From NCBI GenBank assembly GCA_019359315.1, contig JAHHHO010000042.1, positions 1-49,868 on the forward strand: a stretch of DNA of 49,868 nucleotides, in the 5' to 3' direction. Numbering within the stretch: the stretch's first letter is position 1; the number at the start of each line of letters is the position of its first letter. Origin of the DNA: Myxacorys californica WJT36-NPBG1 (lineage in GTDB: Bacteria; Cyanobacteriota; Cyanobacteriia; Leptolyngbyales; Leptolyngbyaceae). Below, one piece after another: positions 10,642 through 19,098 of this stretch. The position numbers were made by a program, and so were the translations under genes. Under the pieces are notes generated by a model. It was not told where the DNA came from and did no database searches. It saw nothing but the letters and a program-made list of their open reading frames with translations.

Positions 10642-11259
10642 ATGATTCAAGCTCTTGCACAATCGATTGCGTTTGATGAGTTTATCGCTTGGTATCCAGA
10701 AAACTCAGAGACTCGCTACGAATTGCATCGTGGGGTAATTGTTGAAATGCCAAAACCAAGAGGCAAACATTCTGATGTTGCAGGGTTCTTAAGCGGATCG
10801 CTGTTTGTTGAAATAGGGCGAATGAACCTTTCCTACTTCATTCCTAGAGAGTGCATCGTTAGAACAATTGATGGAGAATCGGGCTATGAACCCGATGTGA
10901 TTGTGTTGGACAGACAGACGATCGCAGACGATCCGCAGTGGGAGAAAGAATCGGTTATTACCAAAGGGAAGTCTGCACGACTGATCATCGAAGTGGTTAG
11001 CACCAATTGGCGAGATGATTATGCCCACAAATTCACAGATTACGAAGCGCTAGAGATCCTTGAATATTGGCAGGTTGATTATTTGGGTTTAGGCGGTAGA
11101 CGTTATATCGGCAATCCTAAGCAACCGACCCTCTCGGTTTGTGAACTAGTCGATGGAGAATATGAAATCCGTCAGTTTCGAGGCAGCGATCGTATCATTT
11201 CTCCAACATTCCCAGATCTGCAACTGACCGCAGAACAGGTTTTCGCGGCAGGACAATGA
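10642..11259 (+). CDS. Uma2 (DUF820) family endonuclease-like protein, 205 aa
   Basis: Typical Uma2 architecture of the PD-(D/E)XK superfamily: FDEFIAWYPENSETRYELHRG near the N-terminus, GKHSDVAGFLSGSL, EPDVIVLD (the conserved D), and RLIIEVVSTNWRDDY with a E-x-V-x-S metal-site-like motif, then DYEALEILEYW. Molecular function is not established for the family. The ATG at 10642 is used; the open frame extends 6 codons upstream to a TTG with no ribosome-binding site. Intact, in contrast to the frameshifted relative at 7504-8068. Confidence 0.85.
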   Translation: MIQALAQSIAFDEFIAWYPENSETRYELHRGVIVEMPKPRGKHSDVAGFLSGSLFVEIGRMNLSYFIPRECIVRTIDGESGYEPDVIVLDRQTIADDPQWEKESVITKGKSARLIIEVVSTNWRDDYAHKFTDYEALEILEYWQVDYLGLGGRRYIGNPKQPTLSVCELVDGEYEIRQFRGSDRIISPTFPDLQLTAEQVFAAGQ

Positions 11260-11437
11260 AATGGGCACCACGACTTTTTGATAGGTCAGGCTCAGATACC
11301 AACCTGATTAAAGTGCCAAGCCGCGCTTTTGCCTGCTGGTTGAAGCCGCTTTGCTATGCCGCCTAATGGACTAAGTCGAGCTCAGCCCTTTTTGGCTTAA
11401 AGTAGCTACATTCCGTCTTGACTAAATTCCGGCTTGA

Positions 11438-11794
11438 CTAAGAATCATCTCTATTTCGTCTAAAGAACTTCCAATTGAAGGCGCGCGATCGCATTCGTCG
11501 CTGCTGACGATAGCGCAAGGCAGAAGCCTCTCGGCGGCGCCTACGATTGGCTCTGTCGGAAGGATCGCGAGTCATCGCTTCGGTTCCTTCTTCGTCGATG
11601 AGTTTCGGATCGGGTTCTGTTCTTTCGTCTTTGCTGAGCCACCAGTCTACAATCAAGCCGCTCGCTAAGCCGCCTAGCGCTCCTAACGCAATGCTGAGCA
11701 GCGCAGAATAACCACTCCAATATAGGCTAAGCAAAAACAAAAGCCAGATCTGCAACCCGGCTGAAAACCCTTTAGAGATGGGCTGTCTACGCAC
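11438..11794 (-). CDS. Small membrane protein with basic cytoplasmic tail, 118 aa
   Basis: Two hydrophobic segments at about residues 11-29 and 32-51 (WLLFLLSLYWSGYSALL and IALGALGGLASGLIVDWWL), followed by an acidic linker and an extremely Arg-rich tail (RANRRRRREASALRYRQQRRMRSR). GTG at 11794 is the likely start, with AAGG 8 nt upstream; no ATG lies in the N-terminal part. I do not recognise a domain. The tail could bind nucleic acid or acidic lipids, but that is inference. Confidence 0.6.
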   Translation of the reverse strand: MRRQPISKGFSAGLQIWLLFLLSLYWSGYSALLSIALGALGGLASGLIVDWWLSKDERTEPDPKLIDEEGTEAMTRDPSDRANRRRRREASALRYRQQRRMRSRAFNWKFFRRNRDDS

Positions 11795-11866
11795 GATCGT
11801 TACCTTTGCGACTTTAGACAGGATACAGCGAATTTCAAGCCTCAGACAGGAGATTCGATGAGGGAA

Positions 11867-11900
11867 GAGGGATGAAAGATAATCTGCTTATCCATCCCTC
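11867..11900. repeat. GAGGGATG/CATCCCTC inverted repeat after the kinase gene
   Basis: Arms 11867-11874 and 11893-11900 pair perfectly over 8 bp. The same vocabulary (GGGATGAA..TTCATCCCTC, CATCCCTCATCCCTC) recurs at 30851-30885 and 41032-41048, so it is a dispersed intergenic repeat. It lies just downstream of the stop at 11906 (minus strand) and may also act as a weak terminator. Confidence 0.55.
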
Positions 11901-11905
11901 ATCCC

Positions 11906-13417
11906 TTATCCCTCCTTCCTAGCCGTATCGATCGTCTTCACCAACGGCTGTTCCTCATCAGTAAACGGCTCCATGTGTTGATTAGACAGAACATCAGTTG
12001 TTGCATCAGAGATGTCGCCTTGACGCTGTTGAACCCGTTGCTGCAATACCTCATCTGGCGCAGTGCAATGAAGAATTTCCAGGGAAATTTGATGGGTTTG
12101 AGCTGCTTGGATGACCTGCGATCGCGTGGCTTGGCGATCATATTTTCCATCCAAAATCACGGTATAGCCTTGAGCCGCTAACTTGATGCCGAGGTCAAGT
12201 AAGCGATCGTAGGTTTTCTGCGTCATCTCTGAACTGTAGAGCGACGCATCGCCTTTTGCATCTAGCTCAACGCCGCCTAAGTGCTTGCGAACCGCATCTG
12301 AACGAATCTGAATTGCTCCAGACTGACGGGCTAAGGTTCGAGCTGTAGTGCTTTTGCCTGAGCCAGAAAGCCCAGACATCATGACTAGCTTGCCTGTCTT
12401 CTGCTGCGTGTAGTGCCACGCGAGCTGATAGTAACGACTCGCCGTTTCCTTTGATTCTTGTTGTACAGCCTCTGGAATGCCCGGATCACCGAGCAAGAAT
12501 GATGTGACTTTTGCCCGTACATACGCTTGACGGCTGAGGTAAAGCGGCAACACCTGCACGCCTTCCCAGTCCCCTGTTTGCTCAAGGTAGGCGTTGAGAA
12601 ATAAATTACTCAAATCAGGACGGTTCCGAGCATCAAAATCCATAATGATGTACGCAATATCGAACATCACATCGACGAATCGGAAGGGTTCGTTAAATTC
12701 AATGCAATCGAATAGAAGAATTTTGTTGTGCCAAAAGCAAATGTTTCTGAGGTGAACATCACCATGACATTCGCGAATCCATTTGGTTTGAATTCGACTA
12801 TCAAAGAGAGGTTTTTGCTCGGCGAATAGTTTGTCGGTGTATGCCTTCGTTTCGTCAAACTGTTGCTGCGTTTGAGCCACGCCAATGTAGTTGACGGTTT
12901 GATCGTAGTTCTCATCGATCGCTTGACGAATTTGCGCGACCTCTCCAAAGCTGAGGATGTAATCATTCGTGGGTGCCGCCTTGTGAAAATCTGCCAGGAC
13001 TTTTGCGAGTTCTTCGAGGTGCTGCTCGCTCAGTTCGCCGCGATCGTACATCTCACTCAGCAGCGTCTCTTGCGGAAATTGCTGCATCTTCACGACGTAC
13101 TCAACTGCTTCTCCCTCGCCATCCAAGACAAAATTCTCCCCGTCTTGAGCGATCGGCAACACATCTAAATACAACTCGGCTGCACCCCGTTGATTAAGCC
13201 GCAGTTCCTCATGGCAAAAGTGTTTGCGTTTCTCTAGGGTTGAGAAATCTAGAAAGCCATAGTTCATCGGCTTCTTGAGCTTGTAGACCAATTCACCTGT
13301 GAGCAACACATAAGAAATGTGAGTTTGCACCAGTTGAATCGGTTCAGTCACCACATGTGGATAAAACTGGGGGCGCAGCATGGACTGGACTAAAGGAGGC
13401 AGAGTTGAGGTTGTCAT
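11906..13417 (-). CDS. Aminoglycoside-phosphotransferase-like / P-loop kinase fusion protein, 503 aa
   Basis: Two kinase-like modules. Residues 1-300 are an APH-fold domain with the Brenner motif HGDVHLRN (218-225) and the metal-site LLFDCIEF (235-242). Residues 345-503 form a zeta-toxin/shikimate-kinase-like P-loop domain with GLSGSGKST (349-357), then IRSDAVRK. This is the COG2187+COG0645 arrangement; the substrate is unknown and no resistance role should be assumed. I start at ATG 13417, giving MTTSTLPPLV. The frame stays open 19 codons upstream to a TTG (13474), and that extension is a degenerate copy of the 36-bp repeat. Transcribed on the minus strand, after a terminator that closes the rplY unit. 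Confidence 0.85.
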   Translation of the reverse strand: MTTSTLPPLVQSMLRPQFYPHVVTEPIQLVQTHISYVLLTGELVYKLKKPMNYGFLDFSTLEKRKHFCHEELRLNQRGAAELYLDVLPIAQDGENFVLDGEGEAVEYVVKMQQFPQETLLSEMYDRGELSEQHLEELAKVLADFHKAAPTNDYILSFGEVAQIRQAIDENYDQTVNYIGVAQTQQQFDETKAYTDKLFAEQKPLFDSRIQTKWIRECHGDVHLRNICFWHNKILLFDCIEFNEPFRFVDVMFDIAYIIMDFDARNRPDLSNLFLNAYLEQTGDWEGVQVLPLYLSRQAYVRAKVTSFLLGDPGIPEAVQQESKETASRYYQLAWHYTQQKTGKLVMMSGLSGSGKSTTARTLARQSGAIQIRSDAVRKHLGGVELDAKGDASLYSSEMTQKTYDRLLDLGIKLAAQGYTVILDGKYDRQATRSQVIQAAQTHQISLEILHCTAPDEVLQQRVQQRQGDISDATTDVLSNQHMEPFTDEEQPLVKTIDTARKEG

Positions 13418-13418
13418 A

Positions 13419-13456
13419 GCGTTTCTTTCAGAGTTTGCGCCTTGAGCGCTAATCGC
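13419..13456 (-). repeat. Degenerate copy E of the 36-bp element, abutting a start codon
   Basis: On the minus strand it reads GCGATTAGCGC at the left end and ends GAAACGC one base before the ATG at 13417, with several mismatches and about two extra bases relative to copy D. It is in frame with the downstream gene and would encode AISAQGANSERNA, echoing AISAERNSKGNA of the NirA copy. It forms the 5' leader or, if the TTG at 13474 is used, the N-terminus. Confidence 0.6.
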
Positions 13457-13486
13457 AATGGGTATTCCGGGCAAAGAGCTATCTAA

Positions 13487-13514
13487 AACGAAAAAGCCAG
13501 GGATTGCTCCCTGG
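13487..13514 (-). terminator. Rho-independent terminator for rplY (purA-rplY unit)
   Basis: On the minus strand the stem CCAGGGA/TCCCTGG (7 bp, loop of 4) is followed by CTTTTTCGTTTT. It lies about 40 bp beyond the rplY stop and separates that unit from the downstream kinase gene. Confidence 0.8.
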
Positions 13515-13551
13515 TCTTCTATATATACACTGAATTTTTCACACAGCAGAC

Positions 13552-14184
13552 TTATCCTGCGGGTGTGGCTGCCGCAGATTCTTCGGCTGCCGCAGATTCT
13601 TCTTCGGCAGCGTCGCTTACTGCTGCCGTGCTGACTCCCGCGATCATCACAACGACTCGATCTGACTCTCCGAGGGCTTCTACACCAGCGGGAAGCGTTA
13701 GCTCATTCACATGCAGCGCGTCTCCTACATTGAGTGCAGTCACATCCACATCAATCTTCTCAGGAATTTGCTCAGGGTCACATTTGACGGCTAATTCGGT
13801 GAGAACACTATTGAGTGTACCGCCATCGTTTTTAACGCCAGTCGCATCGCCCACAAAGTTGAGTGGAACCGTCACTTCAATCGAGCTTTGTGCCGCGATC
13901 GAGAAGAAACTGATGTGATACAAATGTCCTTTCCAAGGGTGCTTTTGCACTTCTCGCAAGAGCGCTTTGCCTTTCCAAGGCATATCTGGCACATTCACCT
14001 GAATCAAAGTGTTATTGACCGCCGCATCTCGGACGAGAAATCCGGCTTTCTTGGCATCGATCACAAGTTGAACCGATTCAGTCCCATTGTGACCATAGAG
14101 CGTCGCCGGAATTTGTCCACCTTGGCGCAGGGCGTTCGGCTTGCTGCCGTCAGGACGTTTTTGACATTCGATCGTAAGTGGCAT
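13552..14184 (-). CDS. rplY: 50S ribosomal protein L25 / Ctc family, 210 aa
   Basis: Binds 5S rRNA in the large ribosomal subunit. The N-terminal L25 domain (about residues 1-90) shows LRQGGQIPATLYGH and the KHPWKGHLYHISFF segment; the C-terminal TL5/Ctc beta domain (about 95-185) shows VPLNFVGDATGVKNDGG, KCDPEQIPEKIDVDV and LHVNELTLPAGVE. The last 25 residues are Ala/Glu-rich and probably disordered, as in other long L25 forms. It starts 43 bp after purA on the same strand and is probably co-transcribed; a strong terminator follows. Confidence 0.93.
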   Translation of the reverse strand: MPLTIECQKRPDGSKPNALRQGGQIPATLYGHNGTESVQLVIDAKKAGFLVRDAAVNNTLIQVNVPDMPWKGKALLREVQKHPWKGHLYHISFFSIAAQSSIEVTVPLNFVGDATGVKNDGGTLNSVLTELAVKCDPEQIPEKIDVDVTALNVGDALHVNELTLPAGVEALGESDRVVVMIAGVSTAAVSDAAEEESAAAEESAAATPAG

Positions 14185-14227
14185 GGTACTTCTGAAGTAG
14201 TAATTTAGATAGAACGGCGGTGTGGTC

Positions 14228-15574
<1,347 letters not shown>

Positions 15575-15616
15575 TTAGTGTAATAGAGTTTTCAACAAAC
15601 TCCCATTATCTCATTA

Positions 15617-15662
15617 AATTGGCGAGTGTCAAATGGTCGAATTGGCGAGTGCCAAATAGTCA
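15617..15662. repeat. 23-bp tandem repeat, two units, upstream of ilvE
   Basis: Units at 15617-15639 and 15640-15662 start AATTGGCGAGTG and agree at 20 of 23 positions. They lie between the divergent purA and ilvE starts, about 50 bp upstream of purA and 200 bp upstream of ilvE. No operator is known to me that matches. Confidence 0.75.
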
Positions 15663-15861
15663 GGCGTCAGCCAAACTTTGGGGTGAGCAGGAGGTGTCTT
15701 TAGCAGCGCTTTCCAGAGGGGTAAGATGGGTGAAAACTGCGGCGGACCTGTGATAATTCGGTATTTGTGTAAGATCGAAATACTCTAGATTTTAAGATCT
15801 GTGCTTCAGATTTCAGGTTAATCTTAAAAATCTCTTTCCCTCCATTCCCCTCTTCGACACC

Positions 15862-16803
15862 ATGCACACTTTTCTTCCCCTCGCGTATTTCAAGAATCAA
15901 TTTGTGCCGTTTGAGCAGGCGAATCTGTCGATCGCGACTCATGCCCTGCACTACGGAACTGGGGCTTTTGGAGGATTGCGCGGCATTCCTGATCCGCAGA
16001 CTCCCGATCAAATATTACTATTTCGGCTCGATCGACATTGTCAACGGTTGAGCAACAGTGCTAAGTTCCTGATGCTCGATTTGCCCGCCGATAAGATTCA
16101 AGCAATCATTACAGATTTTGTTAAAAAAAATCGACCTCAGACCTCGTTTTATATTCGTCCATTTGTTTACACATCGGATTTGGGAATTGCGCCTCGGTTA
16201 CACAACATTGAAAAAGATTTCTTTGTGTATGGGTTGGAGTTGGGAGATTACTTATCGCCGGATGGGGTAACGTGTCGGATCAGTTCTTGGTCTCGTCAAG
16301 AGGATCGCAGTTTACCGTTGAGAGGAAAAATTAGCGGTGCTTACATTACGTCGTCATTAGCCAAAACAGAAGCGGTCGAATCGGGATTTGATGAAGCGAT
16401 TTTACTAAACACTCAAGGTAAGGTGAGCGAAGCTTCTGGAATGAATGTGTTTTTAGTGAGAAACGGTGAGTTGATTACACCAGGATATGAACAAGATATT
16501 TTGGAAGGAATTACGCGAGATAGCATCTTAACTATCGCTAGAGATATCGGGATTAAAGTAGTTGAACGACCAGTTGATAAAACAGAGTTATATATTGCAG
16601 ATGAAGTGTTTTTGAGTGGAACGGCAGCTAAGATTACTCCAGTAAAACGGATTGAGACATATACGTTACCTCAACAGCGACCAATTACAGATAAATTACG
16701 AGAAAAGTTGACCGCAATTACGGAAAATCAAGATCCGAAATACAAGGACTGGATTTTCGCCATTAATACTGGAAGCGATTCTGAGGCAACTGCGATGGGA
16801 TAA
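15862..16803 (+). CDS. ilvE: Branched-chain amino acid aminotransferase (class IV PLP enzyme), 313 aa
   Basis: Transfers the amino group between glutamate and the 2-oxo acids of Leu, Ile and Val. Fold-type IV markers: ATHALHYGTGAFGGLRG (residues 27-43), the PLP lysine in RGKISGAYITSSLAKTEA (about residue 156), GKVSEASGMNVFLV, and the GITRDSILTIARDIGI and DEVFLSGTAAKITPV blocks. Length is usual. ATG at 15862; no good Shine-Dalgarno sequence precedes it. Divergent from purA with tandem repeats between, convergent with txlA. Confidence 0.92.
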   Translation: MHTFLPLAYFKNQFVPFEQANLSIATHALHYGTGAFGGLRGIPDPQTPDQILLFRLDRHCQRLSNSAKFLMLDLPADKIQAIITDFVKKNRPQTSFYIRPFVYTSDLGIAPRLHNIEKDFFVYGLELGDYLSPDGVTCRISSWSRQEDRSLPLRGKISGAYITSSLAKTEAVESGFDEAILLNTQGKVSEASGMNVFLVRNGELITPGYEQDILEGITRDSILTIARDIGIKVVERPVDKTELYIADEVFLSGTAAKITPVKRIETYTLPQQRPITDKLREKLTAITENQDPKYKDWIFAINTGSDSEATAMG

Positions 16804-16860
16804 ATCACATGGGATAGATCACAATGCAGGGTAGCTGTACAGCACTACCCCGACTAAAGG

Positions 16861-17442
16861 TTAGCTTTTGTTGACAACTTGGCTACCGTGGCTTCGAGGA
16901 TCGGCAGCGCTCTCTTGTGAAAGGGAAGATGAAAATTCTGAAGTCTGCCCCGTTGCTTGGGCATAAGGAAGCGTTGTTCCCTCCACTAAGGCAATTAGAT
17001 TCTCTTCCAGAATTTTGTGAGGCTGCTCGCCGATCGCTTGCCCAATCGATTTTCCGTCATTACCCAAATACACAAAATGAGGAATTCCATCGATGCGATA
17101 GGAGAGAATTTCGGGCAACCATTTCTCGTTATCGACATTAAGCATGACAAAGTTAACGCGATTGCCATACTGCTCTTTTAGCGACTCGATTTCTGGAGCC
17201 ATTGACTGACAACTCGTACACCAATCTGCATAAAACTCCATCAGGGTTGGTTTGCCGTTACTGAGAGCGGTTTCTAGAGGCACAGATTCTTTCGCCATTG
17301 CGCTTAGGGAAACGGCCGTTGTCTGAGTCTTGAAGCTGAGCGCAAAGATGACGGTCAGCACGATCGCAGCCAGCGCAATCAGAAAGTTTCTGATCCGCGC
17401 TCCATTCGTTGAATTGGCAGGTTCTGGAGTTGAAGAGGTCAT
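16861..17442 (-). CDS. txlA: Membrane-anchored thioredoxin-like protein TxlA/HCF164 type, 193 aa
   Basis: One N-terminal membrane segment (about residues 18-36) and a thioredoxin fold with YADWCTSCQSM (redox pair C75/C78), then LNVDNEKWLPEILSYRIDGIPHFVYL with the cis-proline. In cyanobacteria and chloroplasts this family (TxlA/HCF164) faces the lumen and passes reductant for cytochrome c maturation/cytochrome b6f assembly. I choose ATG 17442; the frame extends 6 codons to a TTG. A short GGGTAG/CTACCC palindrome (16829-16850) lies between this gene and ilvE, where the two converge. Confidence 0.88.
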   Translation of the reverse strand: MTSSTPEPANSTNGARIRNFLIALAAIVLTVIFALSFKTQTTAVSLSAMAKESVPLETALSNGKPTLMEFYADWCTSCQSMAPEIESLKEQYGNRVNFVMLNVDNEKWLPEILSYRIDGIPHFVYLGNDGKSIGQAIGEQPHKILEENLIALVEGTTLPYAQATGQTSEFSSSLSQESAADPRSHGSQVVNKS

Positions 17443-17551
17443 AACTGAATTGTTAAGCAAACACTTTTAGTGTAACCATTGGCTGTTACGACTACAATCT
17501 CAGTAAGTGCAAGCTCAGTGAGTATAACTAAGCGATGAGTATAATTAGAGA

Positions 17552-17956
17552 GTGAAAAAACGAGTCACTCTTACATTTCCCAAGCGCTCTGTGCAGATGC
17601 CTGTCACCTATCGGCTGGCAAAAGATTTTAATGTCGCTGCAAATATTATTCGCGCCCAGGTTGCACCCAACCAAATCGGAAAATTAGTTGTAGAGTTGCT
17701 AGGCGATATTGATCAGCTAGATGCTGCGATCGACTGGATGCGATCGCAAGATATCAATGTCTCGTTTGCCAGTCGTGAACTCGTGATCGATGAAGAATCC
17801 TGCGTAGATTGTGGGCTATGTACGGGAGTGTGTCCGACGGAAGCGCTAACCCTCGATCCGCAGTCGTTTAAACTGACCTTCACGCGATCGCGCTGCATCG
17901 TGTGCGAGCAGTGCATTCCAACTTGCCCCGTTCAAGCCATCTCGACCAATTTTTAG
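17552..17956 (+). CDS. NIL domain plus 2x[4Fe-4S] ferredoxin protein, 134 aa
   Basis: Residues 1-75 match the NIL (ACT-like) domain otherwise found at the end of MetN methionine transporters. Residues 80-130 form a bacterial dicluster ferredoxin with C84-C87-C90-C94 and C115-C118-C121-C125. Related NIL-ferredoxin proteins in archaea are linked to sulfur transfer/homocysteine synthesis, so a small-ligand-sensing or sulfur-relay electron carrier is plausible but unproven. GTG at 17552 is the start (GAGAG just upstream). Divergent from txlA, convergent with narM. Confidence 0.82.
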   Translation: MKKRVTLTFPKRSVQMPVTYRLAKDFNVAANIIRAQVAPNQIGKLVVELLGDIDQLDAAIDWMRSQDINVSFASRELVIDEESCVDCGLCTGVCPTEALTLDPQSFKLTFTRSRCIVCEQCIPTCPVQAISTNF

Positions 17957-18028
17957 GTGAACAGCGCCAGTTAATTCGAGAAGATCTGCAAGCTTGTTAA
18001 ACAGTTTGAGAGACGCTCAAGCAGGCTG

Positions 18029-18478
18029 CTACGCCAAATCAAACTCTTTCAGTGCAGGTAGAAAATTCTTGTTCTCGTGATTGGAACGGCTTAATTTGAT
18101 CAGGGCAAACCGCTGCAAAGGCGTTAGATTTTTCCATTGAGTCGCTTGAATCGTCAGCCCTAATTCTTGGGCTTGAGTCTGCACGCTCTGGGGTATGGTC
18201 GTCTCCAACCACTCGGGATGCGGATCAACGGGTAAATCGCTGGCTGTTTCTCCCGATCTCTGCTGAATGAGATCATGAAGATCCGAGCGATAGGTTTCAA
18301 TTTCTGATGCTGTGCTGCACGGCATCTCTACTAACTGGTGGCGATCGCGCTCATTAAACTGATTCCATTGGTGTAGTTTTAGCTTCACACCGCACGTGTC
18401 TAGCTTGAATCGCACTTGCATTGGAATGCAACGCAAAGAATCAACAAAATCAGATTCAAATTGAAAGAATTCAGCCAT
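18029..18478 (-). CDS. narM: Nitrate reductase-associated protein NarM, 149 aa
   Basis: Small soluble protein matching the cyanobacterial nitrate-reductase-associated family: FFQFESDFVDSLRCIPMQVRFKLD at the N-terminus, LKLHQWNQF, and PLQRFALIKLSRSNHENKNF at the C-terminus. Genetic work in Synechococcus showed NarM is needed for an active assimilatory nitrate reductase, probably in maturation. Here it lies about 620 bp beyond narB on the same strand, with one gene (PsiE family) between, consistent with that role. ATG at 18478. Confidence 0.85.
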   Translation of the reverse strand: MAEFFQFESDFVDSLRCIPMQVRFKLDTCGVKLKLHQWNQFNERDRHQLVEMPCSTASEIETYRSDLHDLIQQRSGETASDLPVDPHPEWLETTIPQSVQTQAQELGLTIQATQWKNLTPLQRFALIKLSRSNHENKNFLPALKEFDLA

Positions 18479-18501
18479 TGTGTTTTTAATGGGGTTTTAG
18501 T

Positions 18502-18972
18502 TTAATGAATATTTTTAGGAGCAACTTTACGAACAATCCAATAACTAATCGACAGGGCAAGAATTGCACATGCAAGGGCAATGAGATCCAGCCCAGCTGT
18601 TTTTTCTAGATCCAGAATAATGATTTTACGGGCAACCGCAATCAGTGAGGTAACAATAACCAACTCTGCTTGCACTACGTGATGCTTCAGGTACGCCGTA
18701 ATATTTTCTAAAATTTCAAGGGCAATTAAAACATTCAAAAACAAGCCAAAAATCGAGAAAAGCGTTCTGCCAAATTGACCAATCGGTGGCGAATAGAACA
18801 ATTCCTTCACCATAAAGATGAGCAACTCGGACACTGACGCGAAAATAACTACCAGCATCGCAAGGGCTAAAACTTTAGAAACCCATCGTTCAATGTGGCT
18901 TGTGAACTTTAAAAAGCTGCTGTCTCCAAGACCGCTTCTAATATTTTGAGATAACCGCGTTAGCCGACGCAT
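18502..18972 (-). CDS. PsiE-family (phosphate-starvation-inducible E-like) membrane protein, 156 aa
   Basis: Four hydrophobic segments at about residues 35-57, 70-90, 102-120 and 128-148; LIALEILENITAYLKHHVVQAELVIVTSLIAVARKIIILD matches the PsiE family core. Biochemical function is unknown. It sits between narB and narM on the same strand and its stop is 23 bp before the narM start, so it may be co-transcribed with narM. ATG at 18972. Confidence 0.8.
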   Translation of the reverse strand: MRRLTRLSQNIRSGLGDSSFLKFTSHIERWVSKVLALAMLVVIFASVSELLIFMVKELFYSPPIGQFGRTLFSIFGLFLNVLIALEILENITAYLKHHVVQAELVIVTSLIAVARKIIILDLEKTAGLDLIALACAILALSISYWIVRKVAPKNIH

Positions 18973-19098
18973 AGCAAACCATTTTGAACTGCTGCTGTGA
19001 GCATACTAGGTAGAAAGACTCATCGTAAAGAGATCTGCGGCAGTTAGGAGATGAAACTTCTGTGAGCGCACCATCGCTCTTTCTCTATAGCTAACCCG

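Noticed and set aside
13552-13630. Repeat-like GCTGCCGCAGATTCTTC duplication in rplY
   Set aside because: It encodes the Ala/Glu-rich disordered tail of L25; codon-level repetition is expected there.
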